Part shown: piece by piece, positions 42,445-51,327 of the stretch
How positions within the stretch are numbered: the first letter of the stretch is position 1
How the letters are laid out: every line of letters begins with the position of its first letter
Source: JAUIAI01 sp041396585
Lineage (GTDB): Bacteria > Pseudomonadota > Gammaproteobacteria > Burkholderiales > Burkholderiaceae_E
Reading direction: 5' to 3'
Assembly: GCA_041396585.1 (NCBI GenBank)
Contig: JAWKYG010000002.1
Span: 310,001 to 374,000, forward strand
Length of the DNA: 64,000 bases
Made by a program: the position numbers and the translations under genes
The notes under the pieces: generated by a model
Databases searched by the model: none
What the model was told of the DNA's origin: nothing
The model's input: only the letters and a program-made list of their open reading frames with translations

Positions 42445-43377
42445 ATGGCAAATCTCGTTCTGGCCGAGCACGACAACCAGTCTCTGCATCCGGCCACCCT
42501 CAATACCGTCGCCGCCGCTGCCGCCATCGGCGGTGATATCGCGATCCTCGTCTGTGGTTCGAATGCCGCTGCGGTCGCCGAGCAGGCGGCCAAGGTTGCC
42601 GGTGTCGGCAAGGTATTGCATGCCGATGGCGAGCAGTTCGCTCATGGTCTGGCCGAAAATGTCGCGGCCCAGATGGTGGCACTCGCTGCCGATTACACGC
42701 ACCTGCTGGCGCCGGCCACCGCCTATGGCAAGAATGTCATGCCGCGCGTGGCGGCAACGCTCGATGTCGCGCAGATCTCCGAGATCATCCGCGTGGAAAG
42801 CGCCGATGTCTTCGATCGGCCGATCTACGCCGGCAATGCGATCGCCACCGTGCAGTCTGCCGACGCCACCAAGGTGATCACCGTGCGCACCACCGGGTTC
42901 GACGCGGTCGCGGCCGAGGGCGGCAGTGCCGCCGTCGAATCCATCGGTGCACAGGCCGACAGCGGCATGTCGCAGTTCGTCGGCGCCGAAGTCGCCAAGA
43001 GCGATCGTCCGGAGCTTACCTCCGCCAAGATCGTGGTCTCCGGTGGCCGCGGGGTTGGTTCCGAGGAGAACTTCGGCAAGGTGATCGTGCCCCTCGCAGA
43101 CAAACTCGGTGCGGCGGTCGGCGCATCCCGCGCGGCGGTCGATGCCGGCTATGCGCCCAATGACTGGCAGGTCGGTCAGACCGGCAAGATCGTGGCGCCG
43201 GAGCTCTACGTGGCTGTGGGTATTTCCGGCGCCATCCAGCATCTGGCCGGCATGAAGGACAGCAAGGTCATCGTGGCGATCAACAAGGATGAGGAGGCGC
43301 CGATCTTCGGCGTTGCCGATTACGGTCTGGTGGCCGATCTGTTCGCGGCCGCGCCGGAACTGACGGACGCGCTCTGA
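42445..43377 (+). CDS. etfA: Electron transfer flavoprotein alpha subunit
   Basis: EtfA binds the FAD of the ETF heterodimer. The 310-residue product has the N-terminal Rossmann-like half and the FAD-binding C-terminal half: VVSGGRGVGSEENF, then QVGQTGKIVAPELYVAVGIS, then GAIQHLAGMKDSKVIVAINKD. The length is standard. It lies 75 bases after etfB, with a GGAAT ribosome site. Confidence 0.95.
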   Translation: MANLVLAEHDNQSLHPATLNTVAAAAAIGGDIAILVCGSNAAAVAEQAAKVAGVGKVLHADGEQFAHGLAENVAAQMVALAADYTHLLAPATAYGKNVMPRVAATLDVAQISEIIRVESADVFDRPIYAGNAIATVQSADATKVITVRTTGFDAVAAEGGSAAVESIGAQADSGMSQFVGAEVAKSDRPELTSAKIVVSGGRGVGSEENFGKVIVPLADKLGAAVGASRAAVDAGYAPNDWQVGQTGKIVAPELYVAVGISGAIQHLAGMKDSKVIVAINKDEEAPIFGVADYGLVADLFAAAPELTDAL

Positions 43378-43575
43378 TCCACCCGCCCGCGGGCCGACCC
43401 CGTGCACCGATGTTCATGGCGCGGTCCGTGGCAATGATCGGCACGGTGGGCTCGTGGTCGTTCCGGTCAGGCCCGGTTTGCCGGGCTGTCCGGGCGCTCG
43501 CCGCGGGCCTCGTCGTGTCTGATCCCCTTGTGTCAACACTACTGCAGTGATTCATCGCGCACCACGGAGGGCGTC

Positions 43576-45381
43576 ATGGACTATCGGGCTCCGCTGAAAG
43601 ACATTCAATTCACGCTAGAGCATGTCGCCGGCCTCAGCGCCGTCGCCGATCTGCCCGGCTTCGAGGAAGCGACGCCGGAGACCGCCAGCGCGATTCTCGA
43701 GGAATGCGCGCGCTTCTGTGAATCGGTGGTGGCGCCGCTGAACCGCGTCGGCGACACGCAGCCGGCGCGCGCCGCCGACGGCATGGTCACGACCTCGCCC
43801 GGCTGGCAGGACGCGTATGCGCAGTTCGCGGCCGGTGGCTGGCAGGGTGTGATACATCCCGCGGAGTTCGGTGGCGCCGGGCTGCCCAAGACCCTGGGCA
43901 CGCCTTGCTCGGAGATGGTCAACACCGCCTGCCTGTCGTTCGCGCTCGCGCCGCTGCTCTCCGATGGCGCAATCGAGGCGCTGCTCACCGCCGGCTCGCC
44001 CGAACAGCAAGCTCTGTATGTGCCCAGGCTGCTCTCGGGCGAATGGACGGGCACCATGAATCTGACCGAATCGCAGGCCGGTTCGGATCTTTCCCAGGTG
44101 CGTACCCGCGCGGTGCCGCAACCCGATGGCAGCTACCGGATCTTCGGGCAGAAGATCTTCATCTCCTACGGTGAACATGACCTGGCCGGCAACATCGTGC
44201 ATCTGGTGCTGGCACGAACACCCGATGCGCCCGAGGGCGTGAAGGGCATTTCGCTGTTCATCGTGCCCAAGTACCTGGTCGACGAACAGGGCGAGACCGG
44301 CGCCCGCAATGATGTCTACTGCGTCTCGATCGAGCACAAGCTGGGTATCCATGGCAGCCCCACCTGTGTGCTGCAGTATGGCGACGACAAGGGCGAGGTC
44401 GGGCCCGGCGCGATCGGCCACCTGGTGGGTGAGGAGAATCGCGGCCTGCAGTACATGTTCGTGATGATGAATGCCGCGCGCTACGCGGTCGGGGTGCAAG
44501 GGCTGGCGGTTGCCGAGCGGGCCTACCAGCATGCACTCGCCTTTGCCCGAGATCGTGTGCAGAGCCGTGATATCGCCGGCTCCGCTGCCGCGGTCACGAT
44601 CATTCATCATCCGGATGTCCGCCGCCTGCTCATGAGCATGCGTTCGCAGGTCGAAGCCGCGCGTTCGCTCGCCTACTATGCGGCGGCGCAATGCGATTAC
44701 GCCCATCGTGCGCCCGAGCCCGCACAGCGCGAGGCTGCCAGGGCGCAGTACGAATTTCTGGTGCCCCTGGTCAAGGGCTGGATCACCGAGATGACCAATG
44801 ACGTAGCCTCGGCCGGTGTCCAGGTGCACGGCGGCATGGGCTATGTCGAGGAAACCGGTGCCGCGCAGTACTACCGCGATGCGCGGATTCTCGCGATCTA
44901 CGAAGGCACCACGGCGATCCAGGCCAACGACCTGGTGGGGCGCAAGACCGGCCGCGACGGTGGCCGCGTGGCGCAGCAGATGATCGCCGGCGTCCGTGAG
45001 ACCGCATCCACGCTGGAAACCTCGGGCAATGCGGATCTGTGCGCGATCGCCAGGCGCCTGTCCTCGGGCGCTGATGCGATGCAGGCGGTGGTCGAATACG
45101 TGCTTGCCCAGTCGGCCAGCGATCCGCGCGGCGTGCATGCCGGCAGTGTGCCGTACCTGAAGCTCGCCGGCATGGTGCTGGCCGGCTGGCAGCTCGCGCG
45201 CGCGGCCCAGGCTGCCGCCGAACGCATCGGTGCGGCCGGTGCCGATCAGGCCTTCCTGCGCGGCAAGATCGCCAGCGCGCGCTTTTTCGCCGAACACTTC
45301 GTCGTGCAGGCAGCAGGCATGCGCGATGCGATCATCGAAGGCTCGGCCAGCGTTCTGGCGCTCGACGAAGCGGAGTTCTGA
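43576..45381 (+). CDS. Acyl-CoA dehydrogenase, ~600-residue class
   Basis: This 601-residue FAD enzyme is of the long acyl-CoA dehydrogenase class that includes DmdC-type methylmercaptopropionyl-CoA dehydrogenases and other AcdA-like enzymes. It shows the N-terminal helical domain, the flavin-binding MNLTESQAGSDLSQVRT, the middle-domain KIFISYGEHDL, and the C-terminal VQVHGGMGYVEETGAAQYYRDARILAIYEGTTAIQ, where the Glu in YEGTT is the expected catalytic base. An ACGGAGG site precedes the ATG at 43576. Electrons would pass to the EtfBA made just upstream. The 198-bp gap before it holds a TGTCAAC half-site (43531-43537) and an 8-bp palindrome (ACTGCAGT, 43541-43548), so it may share MarR control. 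The acyl substrate is unknown. Confidence 0.92.
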   Translation: MDYRAPLKDIQFTLEHVAGLSAVADLPGFEEATPETASAILEECARFCESVVAPLNRVGDTQPARAADGMVTTSPGWQDAYAQFAAGGWQGVIHPAEFGGAGLPKTLGTPCSEMVNTACLSFALAPLLSDGAIEALLTAGSPEQQALYVPRLLSGEWTGTMNLTESQAGSDLSQVRTRAVPQPDGSYRIFGQKIFISYGEHDLAGNIVHLVLARTPDAPEGVKGISLFIVPKYLVDEQGETGARNDVYCVSIEHKLGIHGSPTCVLQYGDDKGEVGPGAIGHLVGEENRGLQYMFVMMNAARYAVGVQGLAVAERAYQHALAFARDRVQSRDIAGSAAAVTIIHHPDVRRLLMSMRSQVEAARSLAYYAAAQCDYAHRAPEPAQREAARAQYEFLVPLVKGWITEMTNDVASAGVQVHGGMGYVEETGAAQYYRDARILAIYEGTTAIQANDLVGRKTGRDGGRVAQQMIAGVRETASTLETSGNADLCAIARRLSSGADAMQAVVEYVLAQSASDPRGVHAGSVPYLKLAGMVLAGWQLARAAQAAAERIGAAGADQAFLRGKIASARFFAEHFVVQAAGMRDAIIEGSASVLALDEAEF

Positions 45382-45396
45382 GCGCCGTCGCGCCGC

Positions 45397-46389
45397 TCAG
45401 AACAGTTCGAGGGTGACGCGGATCGCACCGTGATCGGATTGCAGCGGATCGGCATCATTGAGGTGGTCGTTGAAGTAGTCGACCGCAACCACCTCGCCGA
45501 TCGCATGCTTGCCGCCCCGCAGAAACTCCTCGGACAGCAGCACATGATCGATGCTGTCCGGCTCGCCGGCGTGGATCTTGGTGTAGCCCACCGGATGCAG
45601 CGCGGCCGAGCCGGGCCGCTGCAGGCTCACCGCATGCCAGAGTTGATGGTCACGTCGGCTGCGTCGACGGGCGAGATGCCGGCCCGTGATCATCTCTGTG
45701 GTCATCGCGTCGGCATGGTCGTTGAAGTCGCCCATCACGATGACCGGAGTGTTCGAATGCAGCAGATCCTCGAGCAGCAACTGGCGCAGCGCGCTCGCTT
45801 CGGCGGCGCGAATCATCAGCGCGCGCAAATGGGCGCGTGACTCGATCGCGGGATCGTCGAGATCCTCACCGACCCCGTCCGGGCGCTGCAGCCGCTTCGG
45901 GCGCCGCGATTTCAGATGCACGACATAGAGCCGGGCGCGATGCGCATCGTTGTCCGAGAGCGCGATCGTTGCGCGCAGCACAGGGCGCGAGAATTCGTCG
46001 ATCGGATAATCCGCCAGGCCCAGCTCCGGCGCGCCTGGCAACAGGATCGGCGCGGGCGAGGGCATATGCCGGATCGATTCGGCGTCGCTCACCGGCAGGC
46101 GCGAGATCAGGCCCACCCGCGGCAGATGGTTCTGCGGGTCGTCGGCATGCGGCGCGGCCACGAATGCCGCGTCCCGTAGCGCATGGCTGCGCGCCACGGT
46201 TTCGCGCAGCGCGGCTTCGGAGAACACTTCCTGCACTGCGACCAGGTCGCTGGACAGCCGGTCGAACATCTGCGCGGTCCAGTCGAGTTTGCGTCGAAAG
46301 GCCGCCTTGGAGTAGCCGTCACCGTCGTACAGCGGGCGGTCGGGCAGGTCGAAATTGAGCAGATTGAAGCTGGCGATGCGACGGCGCAT
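45397..46389 (-). CDS. Endonuclease/exonuclease/phosphatase family protein
   Basis: This 330-residue protein has the DNase I-like (EEP) fold. Visible active-site motifs are the metal-binding Glu in VAVQEVFSEAA, VVHLKSRR, the Asp-Asn pair in VMGDFNDH, and the terminal SDHGAIRV with its catalytic Asp-His. EEP enzymes cleave phosphodiesters in DNA, RNA or lipids, so the substrate is open. The start at 46389 overlaps the stop of the four-Cys membrane protein gene (TGATG), so the two are translationally coupled. It is convergent with the acyl-CoA dehydrogenase. Confidence 0.85.
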   Translation of the reverse strand: MRRRIASFNLLNFDLPDRPLYDGDGYSKAAFRRKLDWTAQMFDRLSSDLVAVQEVFSEAALRETVARSHALRDAAFVAAPHADDPQNHLPRVGLISRLPVSDAESIRHMPSPAPILLPGAPELGLADYPIDEFSRPVLRATIALSDNDAHRARLYVVHLKSRRPKRLQRPDGVGEDLDDPAIESRAHLRALMIRAAEASALRQLLLEDLLHSNTPVIVMGDFNDHADAMTTEMITGRHLARRRSRRDHQLWHAVSLQRPGSAALHPVGYTKIHAGEPDSIDHVLLSEEFLRGGKHAIGEVVAVDYFNDHLNDADPLQSDHGAIRVTLELF

Positions 46390-47318
46390 CAGAAATTGAC
46401 GACCACTTCCCGGCGGCATTCCGGGATGCTGCCCCAGCGGCCTTCGCAATAGTCTGCCTTGACCTGGTCTTCGCAGTTGTGTCTGCCGAAGAAGCCTGCG
46501 CTGGCGCACTTGATGCTGACCAGTTCGGCCAGCGATAGTTTGTCGGCCGGCGCGGGCGCCGGCTGGCCGGGCATGGGTACGCCGGACGCGCCCTGCGTGT
46601 CTTGCCGGGCCGGCTGGCCGGGCAGGGTGGCGAGATCGATGGTCGTGGCTGGCGCGGATTCAGTGCCAGTCTGAGGGCCTGAGACGCTCGGCTGGCCAGT
46701 GGCATCGATCTCCACGGTGGCCACCTCGCCCCGCTCCAGCGACGATGGCGCCGGTTTGGCCAGTGGCCCCCAGCCTGGCAGCGGCAGGTTGGGCATCGGC
46801 GGTGGGGGCCGGAAGCCGCCCAGGCCGATCGCGCCATTGGCCACCGGCATCTCCTGGTTGGCGAACGCGGGGTCGCGGCCGCCCGCTTGCGGGTTTGCCC
46901 CCGGCGAGTTGACCGATAGTGGCATGACGCTAGCGGGCACTTCCGGCACGATCGCGATTTCCGGCGGCAGGCCGTCGTTCGGCAGCCAGCTTTCCTTCTG
47001 GCGCTGGTCGTAGATCTCGACCGCCTGTGGCCGCACCCAGCCCTGGTCGCGCATCAGCTGGGTGGATTCCGGCGGCACGGCGGTGATCGGCTGGCCGGGG
47101 CCGGGTTCAGCGGCTGGGGAACGGACCTCGGGGCCGGCCGGGACCGGTTCGGCGCGCGCCGTGGCGTCCGGCATGCGGGCATGAATGATCGCGATCGACC
47201 ACATGCCTGCGACCATGATCACGATGACCGCCAGAAGATAGGCGGAACCGCGTTTCCAATCGAGGGGCGCGGCCTCTTCGGCGCGCGTCGGGCGGGCTTT
47301 TCGACGGGGGGAGGGCAC
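46389..47318 (-). CDS. Membrane-anchored Pro-rich protein with four-Cys tail
   Basis: I do not recognise a named family. The 309-residue protein has a basic cytoplasmic start (PRRKARPTRAEE), one membrane helix (residues about 27-47) and a long Pro/Ala/Gly-rich periplasmic region. The compact C-terminal segment has four cysteines spaced C-x10-C-x8-C-x9-C (IKCASAGFFGRHNCEDQVK, then ADYCEGRWGSIPECRRE). Similar Cys-Trp-Cys tails occur at the ends of several betaproteobacterial membrane proteins. The tail may form two disulfides or bind a metal; this is inference. It is coupled to the downstream EEP-family gene. Confidence 0.7.
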   Translation of the reverse strand: MPSPRRKARPTRAEEAAPLDWKRGSAYLLAVIVIMVAGMWSIAIIHARMPDATARAEPVPAGPEVRSPAAEPGPGQPITAVPPESTQLMRDQGWVRPQAVEIYDQRQKESWLPNDGLPPEIAIVPEVPASVMPLSVNSPGANPQAGGRDPAFANQEMPVANGAIGLGGFRPPPPMPNLPLPGWGPLAKPAPSSLERGEVATVEIDATGQPSVSGPQTGTESAPATTIDLATLPGQPARQDTQGASGVPMPGQPAPAPADKLSLAELVSIKCASAGFFGRHNCEDQVKADYCEGRWGSIPECRREVVVNF

Positions 47319-47459
47319 GATCAGCGCTGTGGGATGAGGCGTTCCAGGAGGGGTTCGGCCAGGCCGGCCGGAGAACAGACAGGACTTTATCAGTCTCTGC
47401 TTCGCGTGGCCCGACGACTGTCTCGGTTGAGCCGTGCGCGGCTGACCATGGTTGGGATA

Positions 47460-47479
47460 TACTGGACAAAAGCACAGTA
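47460..47479 (+). promoter_or_regulatory. LexA (SOS) box
   Basis: TACTGGACAAAAGCACAGTA matches the LexA operator layout CTG-N10-CAG with perfect TACTG/CAGTA arms; counting one more base on each side the arms are ATACTG/CAGTAT. It lies 13 bases before the radical SAM start codon, where bound LexA would block RNA polymerase. Confidence 0.78.
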
Positions 47480-47492
47480 TTCAGACCTCGCC

Positions 47493-48629
47493 ATGTCGCC
47501 ATCACACGGTCATCCGACGCATGATGTCCTGGAACACAACGATCGAGCCGAGAATCGGTTGGCATCGCCCTTTGCCGTCAAAGGCCGGGGGGCGCTTGGC
47601 AACCTCCAGGGCCGCTTCGAGCACTGGGCACGCGAACCCGAGCAGGCGGTCGTCACCGCCGAAACCGAAGAGGCGCCGCCGGCCCCCCTGCCAACCCGGG
47701 TGATTCCGATCATCACGCGGCGCGCGATCACGCGCAATGACTCACCCGACATCGCCTTCGATCAGTCCCTCAATCCCTACCAGGGCTGCGAGCACGGTTG
47801 CATCTATTGCTACGCGCGCCCGACTTATGCCTATCTGGGCCTGTCGCCGGGGCTCGATTTCGAGACCCGGATCGGCGCCCGCCTGGATATGCCCGAGCTG
47901 CTCGCGCGCGAGCTTGATCGGCCCGGCTATCGGTGCACGCCGATCAATCTCGGCTCCGCCACGGATCCCTATCAGCCCGCCGAGCGCGAACTCGGCATCA
48001 CCCGTCGTCTGCTCGAAGTGCTGATCGCCCGGCGCCACCCGTTCACGATCGTCACCAAGGGCGCCCTGATCGAACGAGACCTCGATCTGCTGGTCCGGGC
48101 ATCAGAGCTTGGCATCGTGCAATGTTTCGTGTCGCTCAGCACGCTGGATCCCGCCTTCGCGCGCATCTGGGATCCACGAGCCAGTGCCCCCTGGCGACGG
48201 CTGCGAAGCATCGGTGCGCTCGCCAGCGCGGGGGTGCCGGTGGGCGTCCTGATGGCGCCGATCGCCCCGTTTCTCAATGATCATGACATCGAGGCGGTTC
48301 TCGAAGCCGCGGCCGGGCTCGGCGCCGGGTCCGCTCATTACACGATCCTGCGCCTTCCCAATGAGGTTCGGCCATTGTTCGAGCAATGGCTCGAGCATCA
48401 TTTCCCCGAGCGAGCGGCCCGCGTACTGGCCCGCATCCGTGATCTGCGCGGCGGTGAGCGGCTCAATGACAGCCGCTTTTTCGCGCGCATGCACGGCCAG
48501 GGCCCATGGGGCCAGCTGATATCGTCTCGCTTTCGCATCGCCGCCAGGCGCTATGGGCTCTCCAGGCAGCGCCGCGACCTCGATGTTTCCCGTTTCGAAC
48601 CCATGCCGGCGCAGCGCCGCCTGCTGTGA
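47493..48629 (+). CDS. Radical SAM protein, PA0069/SplB-like family
   Basis: This 378-residue protein carries the iron-sulfur motif CEHGCIYCYARP (CxxxCxxC), which defines a radical SAM enzyme. Flanking segments (FDQSLNPYQGCEHGC, LGSATDPYQPAER, VTKGALIERDLDLL) are typical of the PA0069/SplB-like family related to spore photoproduct lyase. The reaction is unknown; a DNA-repair role is suggested by the relationship and by the LexA box directly upstream. I chose the ATG at 47493 because earlier in-frame starts would put the LexA box inside the gene. No Shine-Dalgarno sequence is visible. It is divergent from the four-Cys membrane protein gene. Confidence 0.88.
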   Translation: MSPSHGHPTHDVLEHNDRAENRLASPFAVKGRGALGNLQGRFEHWAREPEQAVVTAETEEAPPAPLPTRVIPIITRRAITRNDSPDIAFDQSLNPYQGCEHGCIYCYARPTYAYLGLSPGLDFETRIGARLDMPELLARELDRPGYRCTPINLGSATDPYQPAERELGITRRLLEVLIARRHPFTIVTKGALIERDLDLLVRASELGIVQCFVSLSTLDPAFARIWDPRASAPWRRLRSIGALASAGVPVGVLMAPIAPFLNDHDIEAVLEAAAGLGAGSAHYTILRLPNEVRPLFEQWLEHHFPERAARVLARIRDLRGGERLNDSRFFARMHGQGPWGQLISSRFRIAARRYGLSRQRRDLDVSRFEPMPAQRRLL

Positions 48630-48664
48630 CGCGGGCCAGATGGCCGGCTGGCGCAAATCGAGGC

Positions 48665-48692
48665 TTTACGCGCCCGCCCAGTCGGCTATAAT
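48665..48692 (+). promoter_or_regulatory. Promoter of the rpsP-rimM-trmD operon
   Basis: A -35-like TTTACG (48665-48670), a 16-base spacer and a perfect -10 TATAAT (48687-48692) lie 36 bases after the radical SAM stop. The transcript would have a leader of about 165 bases before rpsP. The leader has GC-rich segments but no class of RNA element I can name. Confidence 0.65.
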
Positions 48693-48864
48693 TATCGGTT
48701 AACCCAATTCGCATACCGCTTGATATGCACGGTAACGGGCATCGGGGCGCGCCACGGTAATTTGGTGCGTCGTCGGGCTTTGCCGGGCAGAGCGGGCAAC
48801 CGGCCGAAGCCGCTCCGGGCCCACTGGGCATCGGTTTGTGTTTCGGCTAGCTCTCGAGGATTGC

Positions 48865-49209
48865 ATGGTCGTTATTCGACTTTCCCGCGGCGGCTCCAAA
48901 AAGCGGCCGTTCTACAACATCGTTGCCACCGATCGCCGCAACCGTCGCGACGGCCGTTTCATCGAGCGTCTCGGCTACTACAACCCGGTCGCTGCCGGCC
49001 AGGAGCAGGAAGTCGTGATCTCCACCGAGCGGCTCGCGTTCTGGACCGGTAACGGCGCCCAGGTATCGGAGTCGGTTGACCGGCTGGTGCGTCAGCTGGG
49101 CCGCGGTGGTCCGCGTCCCGTGAAGGCCAAGCCGTCGAAGAAGGCCGCTGCGCGCGCTGCAGCCGAGGCTGCAGCAGCAGCCGCCGCCGCCGAGAAGGCC
49201 GAGGGTTAA
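48865..49209 (+). CDS. rpsP: 30S ribosomal protein S16
   Basis: S16 is a small-subunit assembly protein. The 114-residue product opens MVVIRLSRGGSKKRPFYNIV and has RRNRRDGRFIERLGYYNPVA, both diagnostic. It is about 30 residues longer than E. coli S16 because of a Lys/Ala-rich tail ending in long Ala runs, common in high-GC betaproteobacteria. The ATG at 48865 follows a GAGGA site. It is the first gene of the rpsP-rimM-trmD operon. Confidence 0.96.
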   Translation: MVVIRLSRGGSKKRPFYNIVATDRRNRRDGRFIERLGYYNPVAAGQEQEVVISTERLAFWTGNGAQVSESVDRLVRQLGRGGPRPVKAKPSKKAAARAAAEAAAAAAAAEKAEG

Positions 49210-49288
49210 GCGGCCTGATGTCGGGTTGGCCCGCTGACCATTGTCATCGGGCGCTTCATTCAACACGGCGCCGGGCAGATCCATCGAG

Positions 49289-49828
49289 ATGAACGGTGCG
49301 ACCGCGAATGAAGAGTTCATCGAGCTGGGCCGGGTGTTGGGTGCCTACGGCGTGCGCGGCGTGTTGCGCGTGCGGGTGCCCAGCGGGCGTGACTCCATTC
49401 TGCCCAGCCTGACCAGGGTAAGCCTGGTCGCGGCGGATCGATCGCCGCAAGTCTTCGACATCGCCAAATGCCGCTGGCATGGCGAGCATCTGCTGCTCAC
49501 ATTAAGCACGCTCACCGACCGCGATCTCGCGGCCGGGTGGCGTGGTGCGGCCGTGTGCGCGAGGCGCGCCGACTTTCCGCCGGCCGCGAAAGACGAGTTC
49601 TACTGGATCGATCTGATCGGTTGCGAGGTGGTGAACCGGCAGGGCCTGAACCTGGGGGTCGTCGAGTCGGTGGATGAGCATGGTGCCGCGCCATTCGTGA
49701 CGGTGCGCGGGCAGGCCGAAGGCGAGGGTGCTGCGAGTCACCTGATTCCGCTGGTGCCCGCATATGTCAGCGAGATCGATCTTGCGGCACGCATCCTGCG
49801 CGTTGACTGGCAGCCCGATTGGAGCTGA
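49289..49828 (+). CDS. rimM: 16S rRNA processing protein RimM
   Basis: RimM helps mature the 30S head and binds S19. The 179-residue product has the N-terminal RimM motif ELGRVLGAYGVRGVLRV and the PRC-barrel part with DEFYWIDLIGCEVVN and HLIPLVPAYV. The ATG at 49289 gives the normal length; a start at 49241 would add 16 unconserved residues. It lies between rpsP and trmD. Confidence 0.93.
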   Translation: MNGATANEEFIELGRVLGAYGVRGVLRVRVPSGRDSILPSLTRVSLVAADRSPQVFDIAKCRWHGEHLLLTLSTLTDRDLAAGWRGAAVCARRADFPPAAKDEFYWIDLIGCEVVNRQGLNLGVVESVDEHGAAPFVTVRGQAEGEGAASHLIPLVPAYVSEIDLAARILRVDWQPDWS

Positions 49829-49833
49829 GCCCG

Positions 49834-50592
49834 ATGCGCTTCGATGTCATCACCCTGTTTCCCGCGATGTTTGCGGTCATCGGCGAGCACGGCGTGGTGG
49901 CGCGGGCCGGTAGCCGCGGCCTCTGGAGCCTCAACTGCTGGAATCCGCGCGATTTCACCCAGGATCCGTATCGGCGTGTCGATGATCGCCCTTATGGCGG
50001 TGGGCCGGGGATGGTCATGATGGGGCGGCCTCTGGCCGATACCCTGGCCGGCATCGCCGATGCGCGCCTGGCCGGTGGTGATCCGGTTCCTGCCGGGCCG
50101 GTGATTTGCCTCAGCCCGCAGGGGCAGCCGGCGGATCATGCACTGGTCGCCCGGCTGGCGGGCGAGGCCGCATTGACCCTGATCGCAGGCCGTTACGAGG
50201 GTATCGATCAGCGCTTTCTGGATCGCCATGTCGATCTCGAGGTCGCAATCGGCGATATTGTCGTCTCGGGTGGTGAATTGCCGGCCATGATGTTGATCGA
50301 TGCGATCGTGCGTCTGCTGCCGGGTGTGCTCAACGACCCTGATTCGGCGGTTCAGGATTCCTTCGCCACGGGCATCCTCGACTGCCCGCCTTACACCCGC
50401 CCGGAGCTGCTCGACGGCGATCCGGTCCCGGACGTGCTGCGCGGTGGCAATCATGCGCAGATCTCAGCCTGGCGCCGCCGGCAGGCACTGATCATCACCT
50501 GGCGGCGGCGCCCCGATCTGATCGAGCGGGCGCGTCGCGAAGGGCGCCTGGGGCCGGCCGATGAGGCCATCCTGGCCGCGCTGGCAGACTGA
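49834..50592 (+). CDS. trmD: tRNA (guanine-N1-)-methyltransferase TrmD
   Basis: TrmD methylates G37 next to the anticodon and prevents frameshifting. The 252-residue product has the opening MRFDVITLFPAMF, DDRPYGGGPGMVM, the SAM-binding knot LIAGRYEGIDQRFLD, IGDIVVSGGELPAM, and LDCPPYTRP. The ATG at 49834 follows a GGAG site. It lies 5 bases after rimM. Confidence 0.96.
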   Translation: MRFDVITLFPAMFAVIGEHGVVARAGSRGLWSLNCWNPRDFTQDPYRRVDDRPYGGGPGMVMMGRPLADTLAGIADARLAGGDPVPAGPVICLSPQGQPADHALVARLAGEAALTLIAGRYEGIDQRFLDRHVDLEVAIGDIVVSGGELPAMMLIDAIVRLLPGVLNDPDSAVQDSFATGILDCPPYTRPELLDGDPVPDVLRGGNHAQISAWRRRQALIITWRRRPDLIERARREGRLGPADEAILAALAD

Positions 50593-50949
50593 TCCGCTGC
50601 CCGCCTGCGGCGGCGGCCCGGGCGCGCCGCCTGTCGTGGCCGGGAGGCGGCAGTCAGCTTGTCGCGATCGCTGCCAAACCGCTATAATCGCCGGCTTGCA
50701 TCCTCTGCCGATGGTGGTTGCGGCCGGCTCGCCGGCCTGAAGCCCCCCCCACAAAGGCGGCTTACACGCATCCCGTTTCGGATGCGGCTCGGTGGCCACC
50801 TACAGATTTGCGAATTCGGCCCGGTGCAGCGCTTTGGCGCTTGCATCGCGGTCAGCCGTTTGGGCATCGCCAGCCCCTGCGGTGATGTGCGGGCGGGTGC
50901 CCGCTGTCGTTGAATTCGGTCGGTAAGATGCCCTATGGAGCCATTTTCA
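50593..50949 (+). promoter_or_regulatory. Separate promoter and ~250-base structured leader of rplS
   Basis: This 357-bp gap holds no gene. It has a promoter: -35-like TTGTCG (50659-50664), an 18-base spacer and -10 TATAAT (50683-50688). The predicted leader of about 255 bases contains a hairpin GGCCGGC/GCCGGCC near 50720-50735, a run of eight C near 50745, and a 6-bp hairpin GCATCC/GGATGC (50768-50785). Directly after trmD, a GC-rich inverted repeat (about 50605-50635) may end the upstream transcript. Ribosomal-protein leaders are often binding sites for the protein they encode. Confidence 0.5.
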
Positions 50950-51327
50950 ATGAACCTCATCGAACAACTCGAGCAAGAAGAGATCCAGCGCCTGGGCAAG
51001 GAGATCCCGGAATTCGGGCCTGGCGACACCGTGGTGGTCAGCGTCAACGTCGTCGAGGGTAATCGTCGCCGTGTGCAGGCCTATGAAGGTGTGGTCATCG
51101 GTCGCCGCAATCGCGGTCTGAATTCGGCGTTCACGGTGCGCAAGATCTCGTCGGGTGAGGGCGTCGAACGTACCTTCCAGCTGTACTCGCCGCTGATCGC
51201 CTCGATCGAGGTCAAGCGTCGCGGTGATGTGCGGCGCGCCAAGCTCTACTACCTGCGTCAGCGTTCGGGCAAGGCGGCTCGCATCAAGGAAAAGCTGCCC
51301 AACCGCAAGGCCGACGCCAAGGCCTGA
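50950..51327 (+). CDS. rplS: 50S ribosomal protein L19
   Basis: L19 sits at the 30S-50S interface. The 125-residue product has LIEQLEQEEIQRLGKEIP, FGPGDTVVVSVNVVEG and the conserved RVQAYEGVVIGRRNRGLNSAF, RKISSGEGVERTFQLYSP, and RRGDVRRAKLYYLRQRSGKAARIKE. The ATG at 50950 is preferred because GGAG lies 9 bases upstream; that GGAG is inside the alternative start at 50935. Confidence 0.96.
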   Translation: MNLIEQLEQEEIQRLGKEIPEFGPGDTVVVSVNVVEGNRRRVQAYEGVVIGRRNRGLNSAFTVRKISSGEGVERTFQLYSPLIASIEVKRRGDVRRAKLYYLRQRSGKAARIKEKLPNRKADAKA

